Source: Dyadobacter sp. CY343 (GTDB lineage: Bacteria; Bacteroidota; Bacteroidia; Cytophagales; Spirosomataceae). Taken from it: a stretch of 64,000 bases of DNA. The DNA lies in assembly GCF_021390335.1 (NCBI RefSeq), contig NZ_JAJUXK010000001.1, forward strand, positions 1,178,001 through 1,242,000, read 5' to 3'. The notes below the pieces were generated by a model. The model had not been told where the DNA came from. It did no database searches and worked only from the letters and a program-made list of their open reading frames with translations. Below, piece after piece: positions 26,607-35,500 of the stretch (position 1 is the first letter of the stretch; the number at the start of each line of letters is the position of its first letter). A program made the position numbers and the translations under genes.

Positions 26607-26667
26607 AGCAGCAATAGCGTATATTGTTTATCGTTAATTGCGATATACAATATACGCTATTGCTGCT
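26607..26667. terminator. Long perfect hairpin between convergent genes
   Basis: AGCAGCAATAGCGTATATTG (26607-26626) is perfectly repeated in inverse at 26648-26667. The stem extends inward to 27 pairs with one mismatch, closing on a seven-base loop (26634-26640). On the minus strand the stem is followed by TTTTAAAATT, which suits termination of the outer-membrane gene; the + strand side lacks a T-run. It is unusually long for a simple terminator. Confidence 0.6.
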
Positions 26668-26707
26668 GGTGGGACTTTGGGAAGTTATTGATCCTACGCA
26701 AACTTTA

Positions 26708-27628
26708 TTAAAACCCCATTTTTAAGCCAACCGAAGCATAAGGGGAAACAGCGAAATAGTAATCATTATTACCAGCAAACATCCCTTTTAAAGTCCGGTC
26801 GCTATAAGAGGCAGGCCGGTAGAGATTCAGCCCGACCATTGCGGACATGGACAGGCCCGTTTTACCCAATTTGACTTCCGGACGAAAGCCGGTCACAATG
26901 TATTGGTGAGAGAATATCTTATCCTTGCCGTCCTTTTCGAGCAGCGCCATTTGCCCGTTCATTTCGAAAGCGAGCGCCAGCTTAACCTGTTTATTGAATC
27001 CATAAGTCGCCGAAATATCCAGCCCGTCGATCAGCTCGGCTTTGAGGTCGAAGTTACCCTCGCGTTTCCAGTTCAGGTAAACGGCCGGAAATAACATTGG
27101 ATAGCCCAGGGAACTGTTTACGGCTAACCCCCCGCCAATCGCCAGGTTGGGTTTCAAGTGGCGGATAAAGACGACGCCTGCACTGCCAAGCACATTTTTG
27201 AACCTGATTTTGGACAGGTTTGCAGACGGGGTAAACACGCCAACACCCACACTTGCCCGCATAGACCATCTGTCATTCAACGGCCGCAAATGGAAAATAC
27301 CTACTTGAAGGTTCATGATTTTTGAAACCATTTCGTCCTCGAAATTTTTGTTGTTTAACGACGCATATGCCCCGCTAAGGCCAACTCCCCAAACGGTCGG
27401 GCGGTTATTTTCATTCATTTTGGAGGACAGCGGCATATTAAATGCTCCCTGATAAATGATGGAGGAACCTGTGCCGTCACCGATTCTTTCCTTTGGTTTA
27501 TCTCTATTGGGAAGAAACCAGTAGCCCGAATTCCCAATGAACTCTGTCTTAAAAGTTACTTGCTGTGCTTCTGCTTTTTTAAATAATAGTGCTACTAATA
27601 ATGTAGCCACTAATAATGCTCGTTTCAT
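26708..27628 (-). CDS. Outer-membrane beta-barrel protein (DUF6268-like)
   Basis: 306 residues. The signal peptide is MKRALLVATLLVALLFKKAEAQ. The rest alternates aromatic/aliphatic and polar residues in about 12 strands with tight turns, and ends in GLKMGF with a C-terminal phenylalanine, as in outer-membrane barrels. It resembles the DUF6268 barrel family in the spacing of MPLSSKMNENNRPTVWGVG and the strands after it. Function unknown; LytTR-regulated surface functions are possible since a LytTR/LytS pair lies just upstream in the same direction, with 132 bases between. Confidence 0.65.
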   Translation of the reverse strand: MKRALLVATLLVALLFKKAEAQQVTFKTEFIGNSGYWFLPNRDKPKERIGDGTGSSIIYQGAFNMPLSSKMNENNRPTVWGVGLSGAYASLNNKNFEDEMVSKIMNLQVGIFHLRPLNDRWSMRASVGVGVFTPSANLSKIRFKNVLGSAGVVFIRHLKPNLAIGGGLAVNSSLGYPMLFPAVYLNWKREGNFDLKAELIDGLDISATYGFNKQVKLALAFEMNGQMALLEKDGKDKIFSHQYIVTGFRPEVKLGKTGLSMSAMVGLNLYRPASYSDRTLKGMFAGNNDYYFAVSPYASVGLKMGF

Positions 27629-27760
27629 GGTTTCGACCTCGTATTTGACGTTTACATTCGTTTTGATTCCTCAAAAGAACGGCGAATCGCCTAGCACAGA
27701 AACCGATAAACCATGGAGTTTAGAATCGGCAGGTTAAAATGCAGCCGCAGGGAAATGGAA

Positions 27761-28516
27761 TTATTGAAGGACCCCATCCATCCATTTCAAAAAGTCCGGA
27801 ACCCGCACGCGGCTGACCAGCACTTCGTGAGGGCAAGGGGGTGAAAAAGTAAGTTGCAAACGGGTATTGAAGTATTTTGCAACATTTGCGATGGCTTTTA
27901 CATTGCCAATGCAATTGCGGGAAACCCGGAAAAACAATCCGTTGTCGAGTTGCTGCTCCAACTGGTCCAATGTGTAATTGATAATATGCCTTTTATTTTC
28001 GAATGTGTGCAGGAAAACCACGCCGTCTTCGCTGTAAAAGTGGGCGATATCGTGGGTTTCTATATAATGGTAATTTTCACCTTTTGATATCAGGAAGCGA
28101 TTTTTAAGTTTAGTAAACAGGACTTGTTCAAAATCCTTCGAAACCGGTTTATACGAATTGCTGTGAAAGATATTTTCAAATTTAATAAGTGCCGATTCCA
28201 ATTCTTTCTCGTCAAAAGGCTTTAAAAGATAATCGATGCTGTTAAACTTAAAGGCTTTAATCGCATGCTCGTCGTAAGCAGTGGTAAAAATAACGGGCGT
28301 GGTAACTTCAACATGATTGAATATTTCAAAGCAGTTTCCGTCAGCAAGCCGAATGTCCATCAGGATTAAATCGACGGTGTTGAATTTCAGGAATGCGATG
28401 GTATCAATAACTGTTTTGGTCCGCTTTTCAAATTGGTAATGAGGGCGTAACTGGGTCATCATGCGTTTTAATTCTTCATACGCAAACCGCTCATCTTCGA
28501 CTATCAGGTAATTCAT
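27761..28516 (-). CDS. LytTR-family response regulator
   Basis: 251 residues. A receiver domain (about 1-120) has the acidic pair VEDE at the N-terminus, the phosphoacceptor aspartate in LILMDIRLADG near 55, and the lysine in YLLKPFDEKELE near 106. A LytTR DNA-binding domain spans about 145-245 (ALF-type motif LFFRVSRNCIGNVKAIANV). It overlaps its cognate kinase by four bases (ATGA). Together they form the membrane-sensing pair that is common in Bacteroidota. Confidence 0.92.
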   Translation of the reverse strand: MNYLIVEDERFAYEELKRMMTQLRPHYQFEKRTKTVIDTIAFLKFNTVDLILMDIRLADGNCFEIFNHVEVTTPVIFTTAYDEHAIKAFKFNSIDYLLKPFDEKELESALIKFENIFHSNSYKPVSKDFEQVLFTKLKNRFLISKGENYHYIETHDIAHFYSEDGVVFLHTFENKRHIINYTLDQLEQQLDNGLFFRVSRNCIGNVKAIANVAKYFNTRLQLTFSPPCPHEVLVSRVRVPDFLKWMDGVLQ

Positions 28517-29538
28517 GGCTCGATGTAAGGGATTTTGACAATAAACAGACTGCCGGTGTGCTGGACGATCACTTTTTTGGCGTATAATTCATATTGCTTC
28601 GAAAGATATTTCAGTCCGATCCCGCCTTTGTCTGTATCACTTGTGGGTTGTATGCTGTTTTCGAGGGTAATATATTCACTGCCAATGGTCAGGCGGATAT
28701 GCAAAGGCGATTCTTCGGTCGCAACATTATGCTTGAATGCATTCTCTAAAAGCAGCTGCAATGTGAGTGGAATGATTTTACTTTCCTGGCGTGCAGCCGA
28801 TTTTTCAACGATAAAATAGAAAGAATCTTCAAACCGCATCCGCATCAGAAAAAGGTATGAATCAAGTGCGTCCAGTTCCTCGGCAACGGTGACCTGAGGC
28901 TGGCGGTTGAGTGAAAGCACGTACCGGTACGTTTTTGAAAGTGCCTTGGTGAATTTATTGGCGTTTTCGGGATTGATATAAATTAAAGACGAAAGGACAT
29001 TTAATGAATTAAAAAGGAAATGCGGATTGATCTGGGACTTTAATGTTTCATGCTCAAATAACAGCGCTTCACGTTGTGCCTTTTCCGATTCCGCAATCGC
29101 TTTTTGTTCAGACTGAAAATAATGGATCAGTTCAAAAACAAGTAGGATAGGGGTGTTGGTAAGCATGGCCAATGCAAATTTTGTCAGGAAGGAAGGCATT
29201 CCTTCCTGCGACACCAGCAATACATTGTAAATCAGGAAATCGAATACCGACAGCAGTATAAAGCAAATGGCGATCAGTCCTGTAAGCTCGGCGATGATCC
29301 GGTAAATGATATTCTTTGGATATGGTAAATGCTTATTCAACAATAGCAACAACTGGTAGTCTGCCACACACATTGCAAACACCACAATGTAATGTGCTGA
29401 TAATTGGATATGAAAATTCTTCCATAAATCATCTTCCATCACAATGTTGCTCAAAAGCATTTGGCACAATGCATAGAGCAGCGACGAAAAGAAGAAGATC
29501 AGCCAGCGTTTTATATTAAGTCTTTCTGTGCGAATCAT
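28513..29538 (-). CDS. LytS/YehU-type sensor histidine kinase
   Basis: 341 residues. Four hydrophobic segments lie within the first 140 residues. They are followed by a coiled region and the His_kinase motif QINPHFLFNSLNVLSSLIYI with the phosphorylated histidine near 175. The ATPase domain holds LQLLLENAFKHN and the glycine box TDKGGIGLKYLSKQY. No extracellular ligand domain is seen, so the membrane part itself likely senses. It is upstream of and overlaps the LytTR regulator gene. Confidence 0.92.
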   Translation of the reverse strand: MIRTERLNIKRWLIFFFSSLLYALCQMLLSNIVMEDDLWKNFHIQLSAHYIVVFAMCVADYQLLLLLNKHLPYPKNIIYRIIAELTGLIAICFILLSVFDFLIYNVLLVSQEGMPSFLTKFALAMLTNTPILLVFELIHYFQSEQKAIAESEKAQREALLFEHETLKSQINPHFLFNSLNVLSSLIYINPENANKFTKALSKTYRYVLSLNRQPQVTVAEELDALDSYLFLMRMRFEDSFYFIVEKSAARQESKIIPLTLQLLLENAFKHNVATEESPLHIRLTIGSEYITLENSIQPTSDTDKGGIGLKYLSKQYELYAKKVIVQHTGSLFIVKIPYIEP

Positions 29539-30070
29539 GATAAGGGTTTAAGCGAATCAAGCCCAAAAAGTAAAGTTTTACCGCGGGATTGATAGCAAAC
29601 TACCCCGATATTCTGATGAAGTTCATTTTTCGGGCTATGAATTGCACCACTCCAAAGCTGTGTATGCCACATTGTTTTTTTGCATGCGCAAATTGAAACA
29701 GGCGGTTACCTTATTCATGCCCGGGGAAAGAATGCGGCTTACCATTTGTATTTACCGACAAAACCGAAACAAGTTGTCATAGAACAAATTTTACCGCTAA
29801 CTAAGTTTATTCCTACTTTTTCTTGGATATCGTTAATATTGGGCTAAGATAATATTCCAAGCCTAACTTACTGACCTCTATGAAAAAATGTACTTTCCCT
29901 CGCTTGCACTTCCTCTCGATTACAATCAGCTGCTTGTTGAGTAGCGTGTAGCCGGTTCCTGGCCGGTTTTCAATATAATTCCCACACACTCTTCTATACA
30001 TCGATCCCGGCTGGTAATCAGCCGGGATCGATGGCGTACATCCATTTTTCATCCTTTAACCTATTTCTAC
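29539..30070. other. 532-base intergenic region upstream of the tail-collar cluster
   Basis: I see no convincing gene. A 79-codon minus-strand frame at 29813-30052 has no family features. The notable element is a perfect hairpin at 29999-30033. The left part contains the divergent promoter region of the LytS gene. Confidence 0.5.
29999..30033 (+). promoter_or_regulatory. Perfect 15-bp leader hairpin before the tail-collar genes
   Basis: CATCGATCCCGGCTG (29999-30013) pairs without mismatch with CAGCCGGGATCGATG (30019-30033) around GTAAT. It ends 37 bases before the first ATG of the cluster and has no T-run on the + strand. It could be a 5' untranslated-region regulator, an operator, or a terminator of an upstream transcript. 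Confidence 0.5.
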
Positions 30071-30589
30071 ATGGCAGAACCATTTCTATCTGAAATCCGA
30101 ATGGTGAGTTTCAATTTCCCTCCAAAAGGCTGGGCAAATGCCAGCGGGCAATTTCTCCCTATCAATCAAAACCAGGCATTGTTCGCTTTGCTGGGTACTA
30201 CTTATGGCGGTAATGGACAGACAACTTTTGCATTACCTAACTTCCAGGGAAAGGTGCCCATTCACGTGGGAAACGGGTTTAATCTCGGGCAAACAGGCGG
30301 CGAAATAAGTCACACGCTTACGCCGAACGAACTACCACAGCATAGCCACCTATTGCAGGCGCGCGACACGGGCGATGCAAGTAACAATGTGATCGACCCT
30401 ACCGGAAATTCGTTTTCAAACTCCCAACCTAGTAACCTGTATTCAAACGCGATCAACGACAATCTGCTGTCCCTTCGACCGGGCACAGTATCATCTGTCG
30501 GGGGAAGTCAGCCTCACAATAACATGCAGCCTTATTCGGTGCTCAATTTCGTCATAGCGCTGCAGGGAATTTTCCCCAGCCAGAATTAA
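30071..30589 (+). CDS. Tail-collar (MdpB-like) protein 1
   Basis: 172 residues, no signal peptide. The N-terminal phage-tail-collar domain (about 1-60) has the family pattern FLSEIRMVSFNFPPKGWANA, then LPINQNQALFALLGTTYGGN and FALPNFQGKVPIH. The variable middle (about 90-140) is Ser/Asn/Thr rich. It ends with the conserved GGSQPHNNMQPYSVLNFVIA block. Such proteins occur in phage tails and as chromosomal microcystin-dependent (MdpB) proteins of unknown function. There is no phage structural gene nearby, so I treat it as chromosomal. It is first of three paralogues. Confidence 0.85.
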   Translation: MAEPFLSEIRMVSFNFPPKGWANASGQFLPINQNQALFALLGTTYGGNGQTTFALPNFQGKVPIHVGNGFNLGQTGGEISHTLTPNELPQHSHLLQARDTGDASNNVIDPTGNSFSNSQPSNLYSNAINDNLLSLRPGTVSSVGGSQPHNNMQPYSVLNFVIALQGIFPSQN

Positions 30590-30631
30590 TCCCCCGGTGT
30601 TCCAGTCGATCACATCAAACACGTAAAATAC

Positions 30632-31147
30632 ATGGCACAACCATATGTTGGCGAAATAAGAATATTTGCGGGCAATTTTGCGCCTGCCGGATGGGAATTT
30701 TGCGAAGGTCAATTATTGCCGATCTCCGAAAACGAAACCCTCTTTCAATTAATAGGCACTTCGTACGGAGGCGACGGCGAGTCTACATTTGCCCTTCCTG
30801 ACATGCAGGGCCGTTTGCCGGTCCACATGGGCAATAACCAGGGTACCAGCTATATCATCGCGGAAAAGGCAGGTACTGAGCAAGAAACGCTCACAAGTAA
30901 CCAGATTCCCAACCATACGCACAATTTCCAGGTGACTAGCGACATTGGGAACATCCCCAGTCCGAGCGGCTCAATCATCGGCGTGTCCACCAAAGCGAAA
31001 ATCTTCTTTGCGGATCCGCCTGTGGTAAATTTTAACGCCAATGATATCGGACCTGCCGGCGGAAGCCAGCCACACAGCAATTTTCAACCGTACCTGTGTC
31101 TCAATTTTATCATTTCTCTCTTCGGGATATTCCCGTCTCCGACCTGA
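30632..31147 (+). CDS. Tail-collar (MdpB-like) protein 2
   Basis: 171 residues, same architecture as its neighbours: YVGEIRIFAGNFAPAGWEFC, then LPISENETLFQLIGTSYGGD and FALPDMQGRLPVHMG. The variable middle contains EQETLTSNQIPNHTHNFQ, and the C-terminal block is GGSQPHSNFQPYLCLNFIIS. It differs from paralogue 1 mainly in the middle and in the presence of a cysteine at residue 24 (WEFC, as in many phage collars). The start is 42 bases after the previous stop. Confidence 0.85.
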   Translation: MAQPYVGEIRIFAGNFAPAGWEFCEGQLLPISENETLFQLIGTSYGGDGESTFALPDMQGRLPVHMGNNQGTSYIIAEKAGTEQETLTSNQIPNHTHNFQVTSDIGNIPSPSGSIIGVSTKAKIFFADPPVVNFNANDIGPAGGSQPHSNFQPYLCLNFIISLFGIFPSPT

Positions 31148-31196
31148 AATCTGGCAAGAAAGGTGATGTATAAAAATTTAACAACAAGAAAATATC

Positions 31197-31715
31197 ATGG
31201 ATCCATTCGTAGCTGAAGTAAGAATATTCCCATTCAATTTTGCGCCCAAGGGCTGGGCTTTTTGTAATGGTCAATTAATGCCGATTTCTCAAAATACCGC
31301 ACTGTTCTCGTTGCTAGGCACAACCTACGGCGGCGATGGCAAGTCGACATTTGCATTGCCTGACCTGCAAGGCGCGGCGCCTATGCATCCCGGGCAGGGA
31401 GCTGGCTTGTCGCTGCACGATCTTGGGGAAATGTCGGGAAGCACATCCGTAACATTACTCCAATCTGAAATGCCGCTTCACAATCACCAGTTGCGGGCTG
31501 CCAGCGACGTTTCAGAAACCGCTACCCCCAGCAGCACGACCACGTTTGGCAAGGCAGACGAAGGTAGCGTATATGTAGGAGGTACTCCAACCAGCCCAAT
31601 GGCACTTAACTCCCTGCAAGTGACGGGCGGATCTCTGCCGCATAATAATATGCAGCCTTATCTTACCTGCTACTTCAATATCGCTTTGCAAGGCGTATTC
31701 CCGCCAAGACCATAA
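31197..31715 (+). CDS. Tail-collar (MdpB-like) protein 3
   Basis: 172 residues: FVAEVRIFPFNFAPKGWAFC, LMPISQNTALFSLLGTTYGG, FALPDLQGAAPMH, and the C-terminal GGSLPHNNMQPYLTCYFNIA. The middle (about 85-140) is again low-similarity. Three successive copies of near-equal length with constant ends and diverged middles suggest they form a mixed trimer or related surface tips. No secretion signal is visible, so export, if any, would need a non-canonical route. Confidence 0.85.
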   Translation: MDPFVAEVRIFPFNFAPKGWAFCNGQLMPISQNTALFSLLGTTYGGDGKSTFALPDLQGAAPMHPGQGAGLSLHDLGEMSGSTSVTLLQSEMPLHNHQLRAASDVSETATPSSTTTFGKADEGSVYVGGTPTSPMALNSLQVTGGSLPHNNMQPYLTCYFNIALQGVFPPRP

Positions 31716-31755
31716 TTGACAACCACCTGATTCCCGATTTTTTATAGTTACCATT

Positions 31756-32259
31756 ATGAAGTTGAGTTTTACCCGCACCGATCTCCAAGTCAGGCCTATA
31801 AGCGCCAATGATAGGGCATTCCTGCTCGATACCTACGCAAGTACACGTGCGGAAGAACTGGAAAGGGTCCCGGATTGGACCGACCTGATGAAACGGGAAT
31901 TTTTGACGGGGCAATTCAACGCCCAGCATGATTACTATCAAAAAAACTATGTCGGGGGCAATTTCTGGGTGATTGAAGACAAAGGAAACAATATAGGGAG
32001 GCTCTACCTCCACGAAAACTACCAGGATAAGGGTATGCGGATCATTGACATTACGATTTCTCCATTATACCGGAACCGCGGCATAGGCGAATCAATCCTG
32101 AAAGACCTGATGAACAGGGCCGCCCAACTCGGACGGCCGCTGAGCATTCATGTTGAAACTTTCAATCCTGCCAAGAATCTGTATACCCGCCTGGGATTCA
32201 AAACGGTAAGTGAAACAAACGGAGTTTATCATTTAATGGAATGGAAGCATACGACCTAA
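31756..32259 (+). CDS. GNAT-family N-acetyltransferase
   Basis: 167 residues. The acetyl-CoA loop with the Q/RxxGxG/A type motif is YRNRGIGESILKDLMNRAA near 111-129. Preceding strands include FWVIEDKGNNIGRLYLHENY near 72-91, and the end has YTRLGFKTVSETNGVYHLME. Substrate unknown; it may modify an amine on a protein or small molecule in this cluster. It starts 40 bases after the third tail-collar gene and its end overlaps the next gene by 19 bases, which indicates a single operon. Confidence 0.87.
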   Translation: MKLSFTRTDLQVRPISANDRAFLLDTYASTRAEELERVPDWTDLMKREFLTGQFNAQHDYYQKNYVGGNFWVIEDKGNNIGRLYLHENYQDKGMRIIDITISPLYRNRGIGESILKDLMNRAAQLGRPLSIHVETFNPAKNLYTRLGFKTVSETNGVYHLMEWKHTT

Positions 32260-32549
32260 GTACCATAACGGCTGATCATTTCAGCAAATACATGAACCAG
32301 GCGTTCGACGTCTATTTTGCTGAAACACAAATAGTACCCTCCACTTTAACGAGAGTTACCCGGCTCAGCAGCTACACGCCACTTGAACGCGGGCCCTTTT
32401 CGCTGGAACTCCAGACGAGCGGAGATCACGCTCCCCGCCCCCAGGGAATTTACAAGATCGCACATCCAGATATCGGGAACATAGAAGTGTTCCTGGTGCC
32501 GGTCGGGACCGATGTAAAAGGGATGAGGTATGAGGCTGTATTTTCCTGA
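32241..32549 (+). CDS. DUF6916-like small protein
   Basis: 102 residues, no signal peptide. The N-terminal helix-like part (LSTITADHFSKYMNQAFDVY) is followed by beta-rich sequence GPFSLELQTSG and then PQGIYKIAHPDIGNIEVFLV, ending in PVGTDVKGMRYEAVFS. This end (IYKIxHP, FLVPVG, GxxYEAVF) recalls the DUF6916 family, which occurs near tail-collar genes. The assignment is by eye and function is unknown. It overlaps the GNAT gene by 19 bases, so the two are coupled. Confidence 0.7.
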   Translation: MEAYDLSTITADHFSKYMNQAFDVYFAETQIVPSTLTRVTRLSSYTPLERGPFSLELQTSGDHAPRPQGIYKIAHPDIGNIEVFLVPVGTDVKGMRYEAVFS

Positions 32550-32591
32550 AACTGAACTAAAACAAAAGGCTACATCAAACAAACTAGCTGC

Positions 32592-35500
32592 ATGAAAAAT
32601 TTTTACCTATATCTTACAGGGCTGGTGCTATTCGCTTCCGGCATCGAAATGGTCGACCGGCTCGGTACTGACAGCACCCGAAAAGAGCAATTCGCACTGA
32701 CACAGAACGACCGCGTGCGCGCCGAAAAATCAGCTTCGGTCAAAGTTCCCTACGCAAGATCCCGTGCCGCAAAGAAAGGATCAACATTGATGCTTGTGCC
32801 CGGCATTTCGGCTACCAATACTTATGTGATTTCGAACGATACCGGCCTCAGCGGAGGCTCAGCAGGTGACGAAATTACCTACACGGTCACGATTAGCAAT
32901 GGCGGCACGGATGCTACCGGGGTAGTATTTTCAGAAACGCTCGACCCAAACACCACCCTGGTGCCGGGTTCAGTAACCGTAAGCCCGATCGCTGTCAACG
33001 ACTCATACAATACGATCGGTAACGTTGGGCTCAGCATCCCGGCAGGTAGCGGTTTGCTAAGCAATGATGTCAGTCCCAACGGAACTTCCCTGACTATTAC
33101 CAGCTCCGCGACGGTTGCCACTGCCCAGGGCGGCAGCATCACACTCGATCAGAATACCGGTGCATTCACTTATGACGCACCAGCGGGCTACATAGGAGCA
33201 GATACATTCGACTATACCATCGGAAATAACTCAGGTACCACATCCACCGCTACCGCGACGATCACTTCGACCGGCGCTGTCTGGTTCATCAAGGCCGACG
33301 CGCCGGCAGGCGGAACAGGAACGCTATCCAAGCCATTCAACTCCCTGAACGCATTTCAGAGTATCAATAACAACGCAGGCATAAACGCCAAAGCCGGGCA
33401 TCTTGTTTTTCTTTATACCGGAAGTTACGACGGCAGTGTGACGTTGCTGGCCAGCCAGAAGCTGATCGGCCAGGGGGCGGGGGAGACAATACTTGCCCTA
33501 GGCCCATTCGCTACACCAAGCGGTGACAACCTCCTGCCAGCTACCGGCGGAACACGCCCGACCGTTACTTCTTCCGGCACCGCAGTCACACTCGGAGCGG
33601 CTAACACAATCAGGGGTTTCGACATCGGCAATACTACCGGAGCCAAACTTGCAGGCGCATTCACGGGTACACTGACTATCCGGGAAATGGCTCTTAGCGG
33701 AAGCGGACGTGCGCTGGCAGTATCAGGAGGCACTTTTGATGCGCAGTTTTCAGAAGTTTCTTCGAGCTCTACTGCGTCAGGCGAGTCGGTCACGATAGAA
33801 GCCGGCAGTGGTTCTGTCACGATCGCGACAGGAACTCTCAACGCTGTTAATTCGGGGGCTATCAGGATTTCCGGAACCTCACTGGCTCTTAACGTCAATT
33901 TCGTTTCGGTTTCAAGCGCAGGCGCGTCAAAAGGTATCTCTGTGTCGGGTACAACAGGTACTTTCCAGATTACCGGTAACGGGACGACAGACGGATCGGG
34001 CGGTGTGATACAGAATATCACCAGCCGTGGCATGGAGTTCATCTCGGCAGCCGGGATCACGATTAAGAATGTGAATATGCTTAACGCCAATACCACAGAT
34101 GGGACCTTGCCCGTAGCCCTCGACAATTCAAATGCCAACGCAGCAATTCATGCAAATTCGGTAGCGGGATTGTCGCTGGATAATGTGGAGATCACCGGCA
34201 CGGTTTCGCAAGAAGGTATTAACCTGAGAGGGGTAAGTAATTTTAATTTTACCAATGGAACAATAGCAAATGGCGGTACATTAGGCACAAGCGAAGAAGG
34301 TTGTATCTATGCCATCAATACGAGCGGCACCTGCACGATCACCAATTCTGCATTTGCCAATCCGGGTGGACGTGCTGTGTATTTTGACAATACGAATACC
34401 AACCTTTCCAAACTTACCGTTTCAGCCTCGTCTTTCGATAATGCGGACAATGGTTCGGGTCTTCAAATGTATGCCCGCGGAAGTTCAACGATGAACCTTC
34501 GGGTTGTCAGCAATTCTCAGTTTACCAGATGCCGTACGGCGGGTATAGAAGCTTATGCAACCGACAACGCCGTGATCCAGGCTGACGTGCTGAACTGTAC
34601 TGTTAACCCGATTGACAACGTGGGAACCGGGATAGATATCGCCAGTTCAGGCAGTGCAACTGCAAAATTTAATGTAAGTAACAATACGGTATCTACGTGG
34701 AACGGACCGGCACTGAACTTCTTCACGACCGGCAACGGCTACCTGGAAGGAAATGTTACTGGCAATAATGTGTCAAAAACCGCCCAGGCAGGTTCCGGGA
34801 TCCGCGTGAGCAACAACACGCCAAGCGCGCGCTCAACCGTACTGATCAGGGACAATATCATTAATAACTGGTCCACCGGGAATGGTATTGCGGTAGAAGC
34901 AACATCATCTACGAACACATTGAGCAACGTTACTATTGATAATAACACCATAGCGATGACGGGTGTCGACGCGTCTTACGGGATCGACGTGCTTACTGCC
35001 GGCGGCGGCTCGAACAATGCAAAGATTTGCGCCAACATCATTAATAACGATGTGACCATTTCGCCTGTCGTTAACTATGCAGCGAGAGCCCGGTCAGGCG
35101 TAACCGGCTCAACCGAAATCCGCTTGCAGGGAACAGGAACTACCTTTACGGAAACCTGGAACAACGGAGGTAATACGCCTGGCGCCGGACCGGTAAACCA
35201 GAGCGGTGACGGACCATTTACAATCGGCGCAGGCGTAACCTGCGCGACACCTAATGTGCCTCCGCTAAACGCACGCCTGGGCGCTGAGGAAATAGAAGTA
35301 TCGCAAACCGCACCGGCAGAAAATCCTTCTGCGCCATTGCGGCAGACCGCTGTAAACGGAGCAGTCACGGAGCCTGTCGCGCAAACAGCACCTGCCGCTA
35401 CGGCAAGTCCTGCCCGTTTGGACGGTACACAAGCCGGTGAGACGATCACAATCAATGGCAGCGGCAGCGGTTTCAATATCCCGGCTGGCAAAAATGTGAT

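Noticed and set aside
29813..30052. 79-codon minus-strand frame containing the leader hairpin
   Set aside because: No family features, atypical composition, and it includes the palindrome, which better explains the sequence as regulatory.
30071..31715. Tail-collar genes as a prophage remnant
   Set aside because: No integrase, capsid, portal, terminase, lysis or other tail genes are near, and the genes continue into a chromosomal T9SS surface protein. The cluster looks like a chromosomal family.
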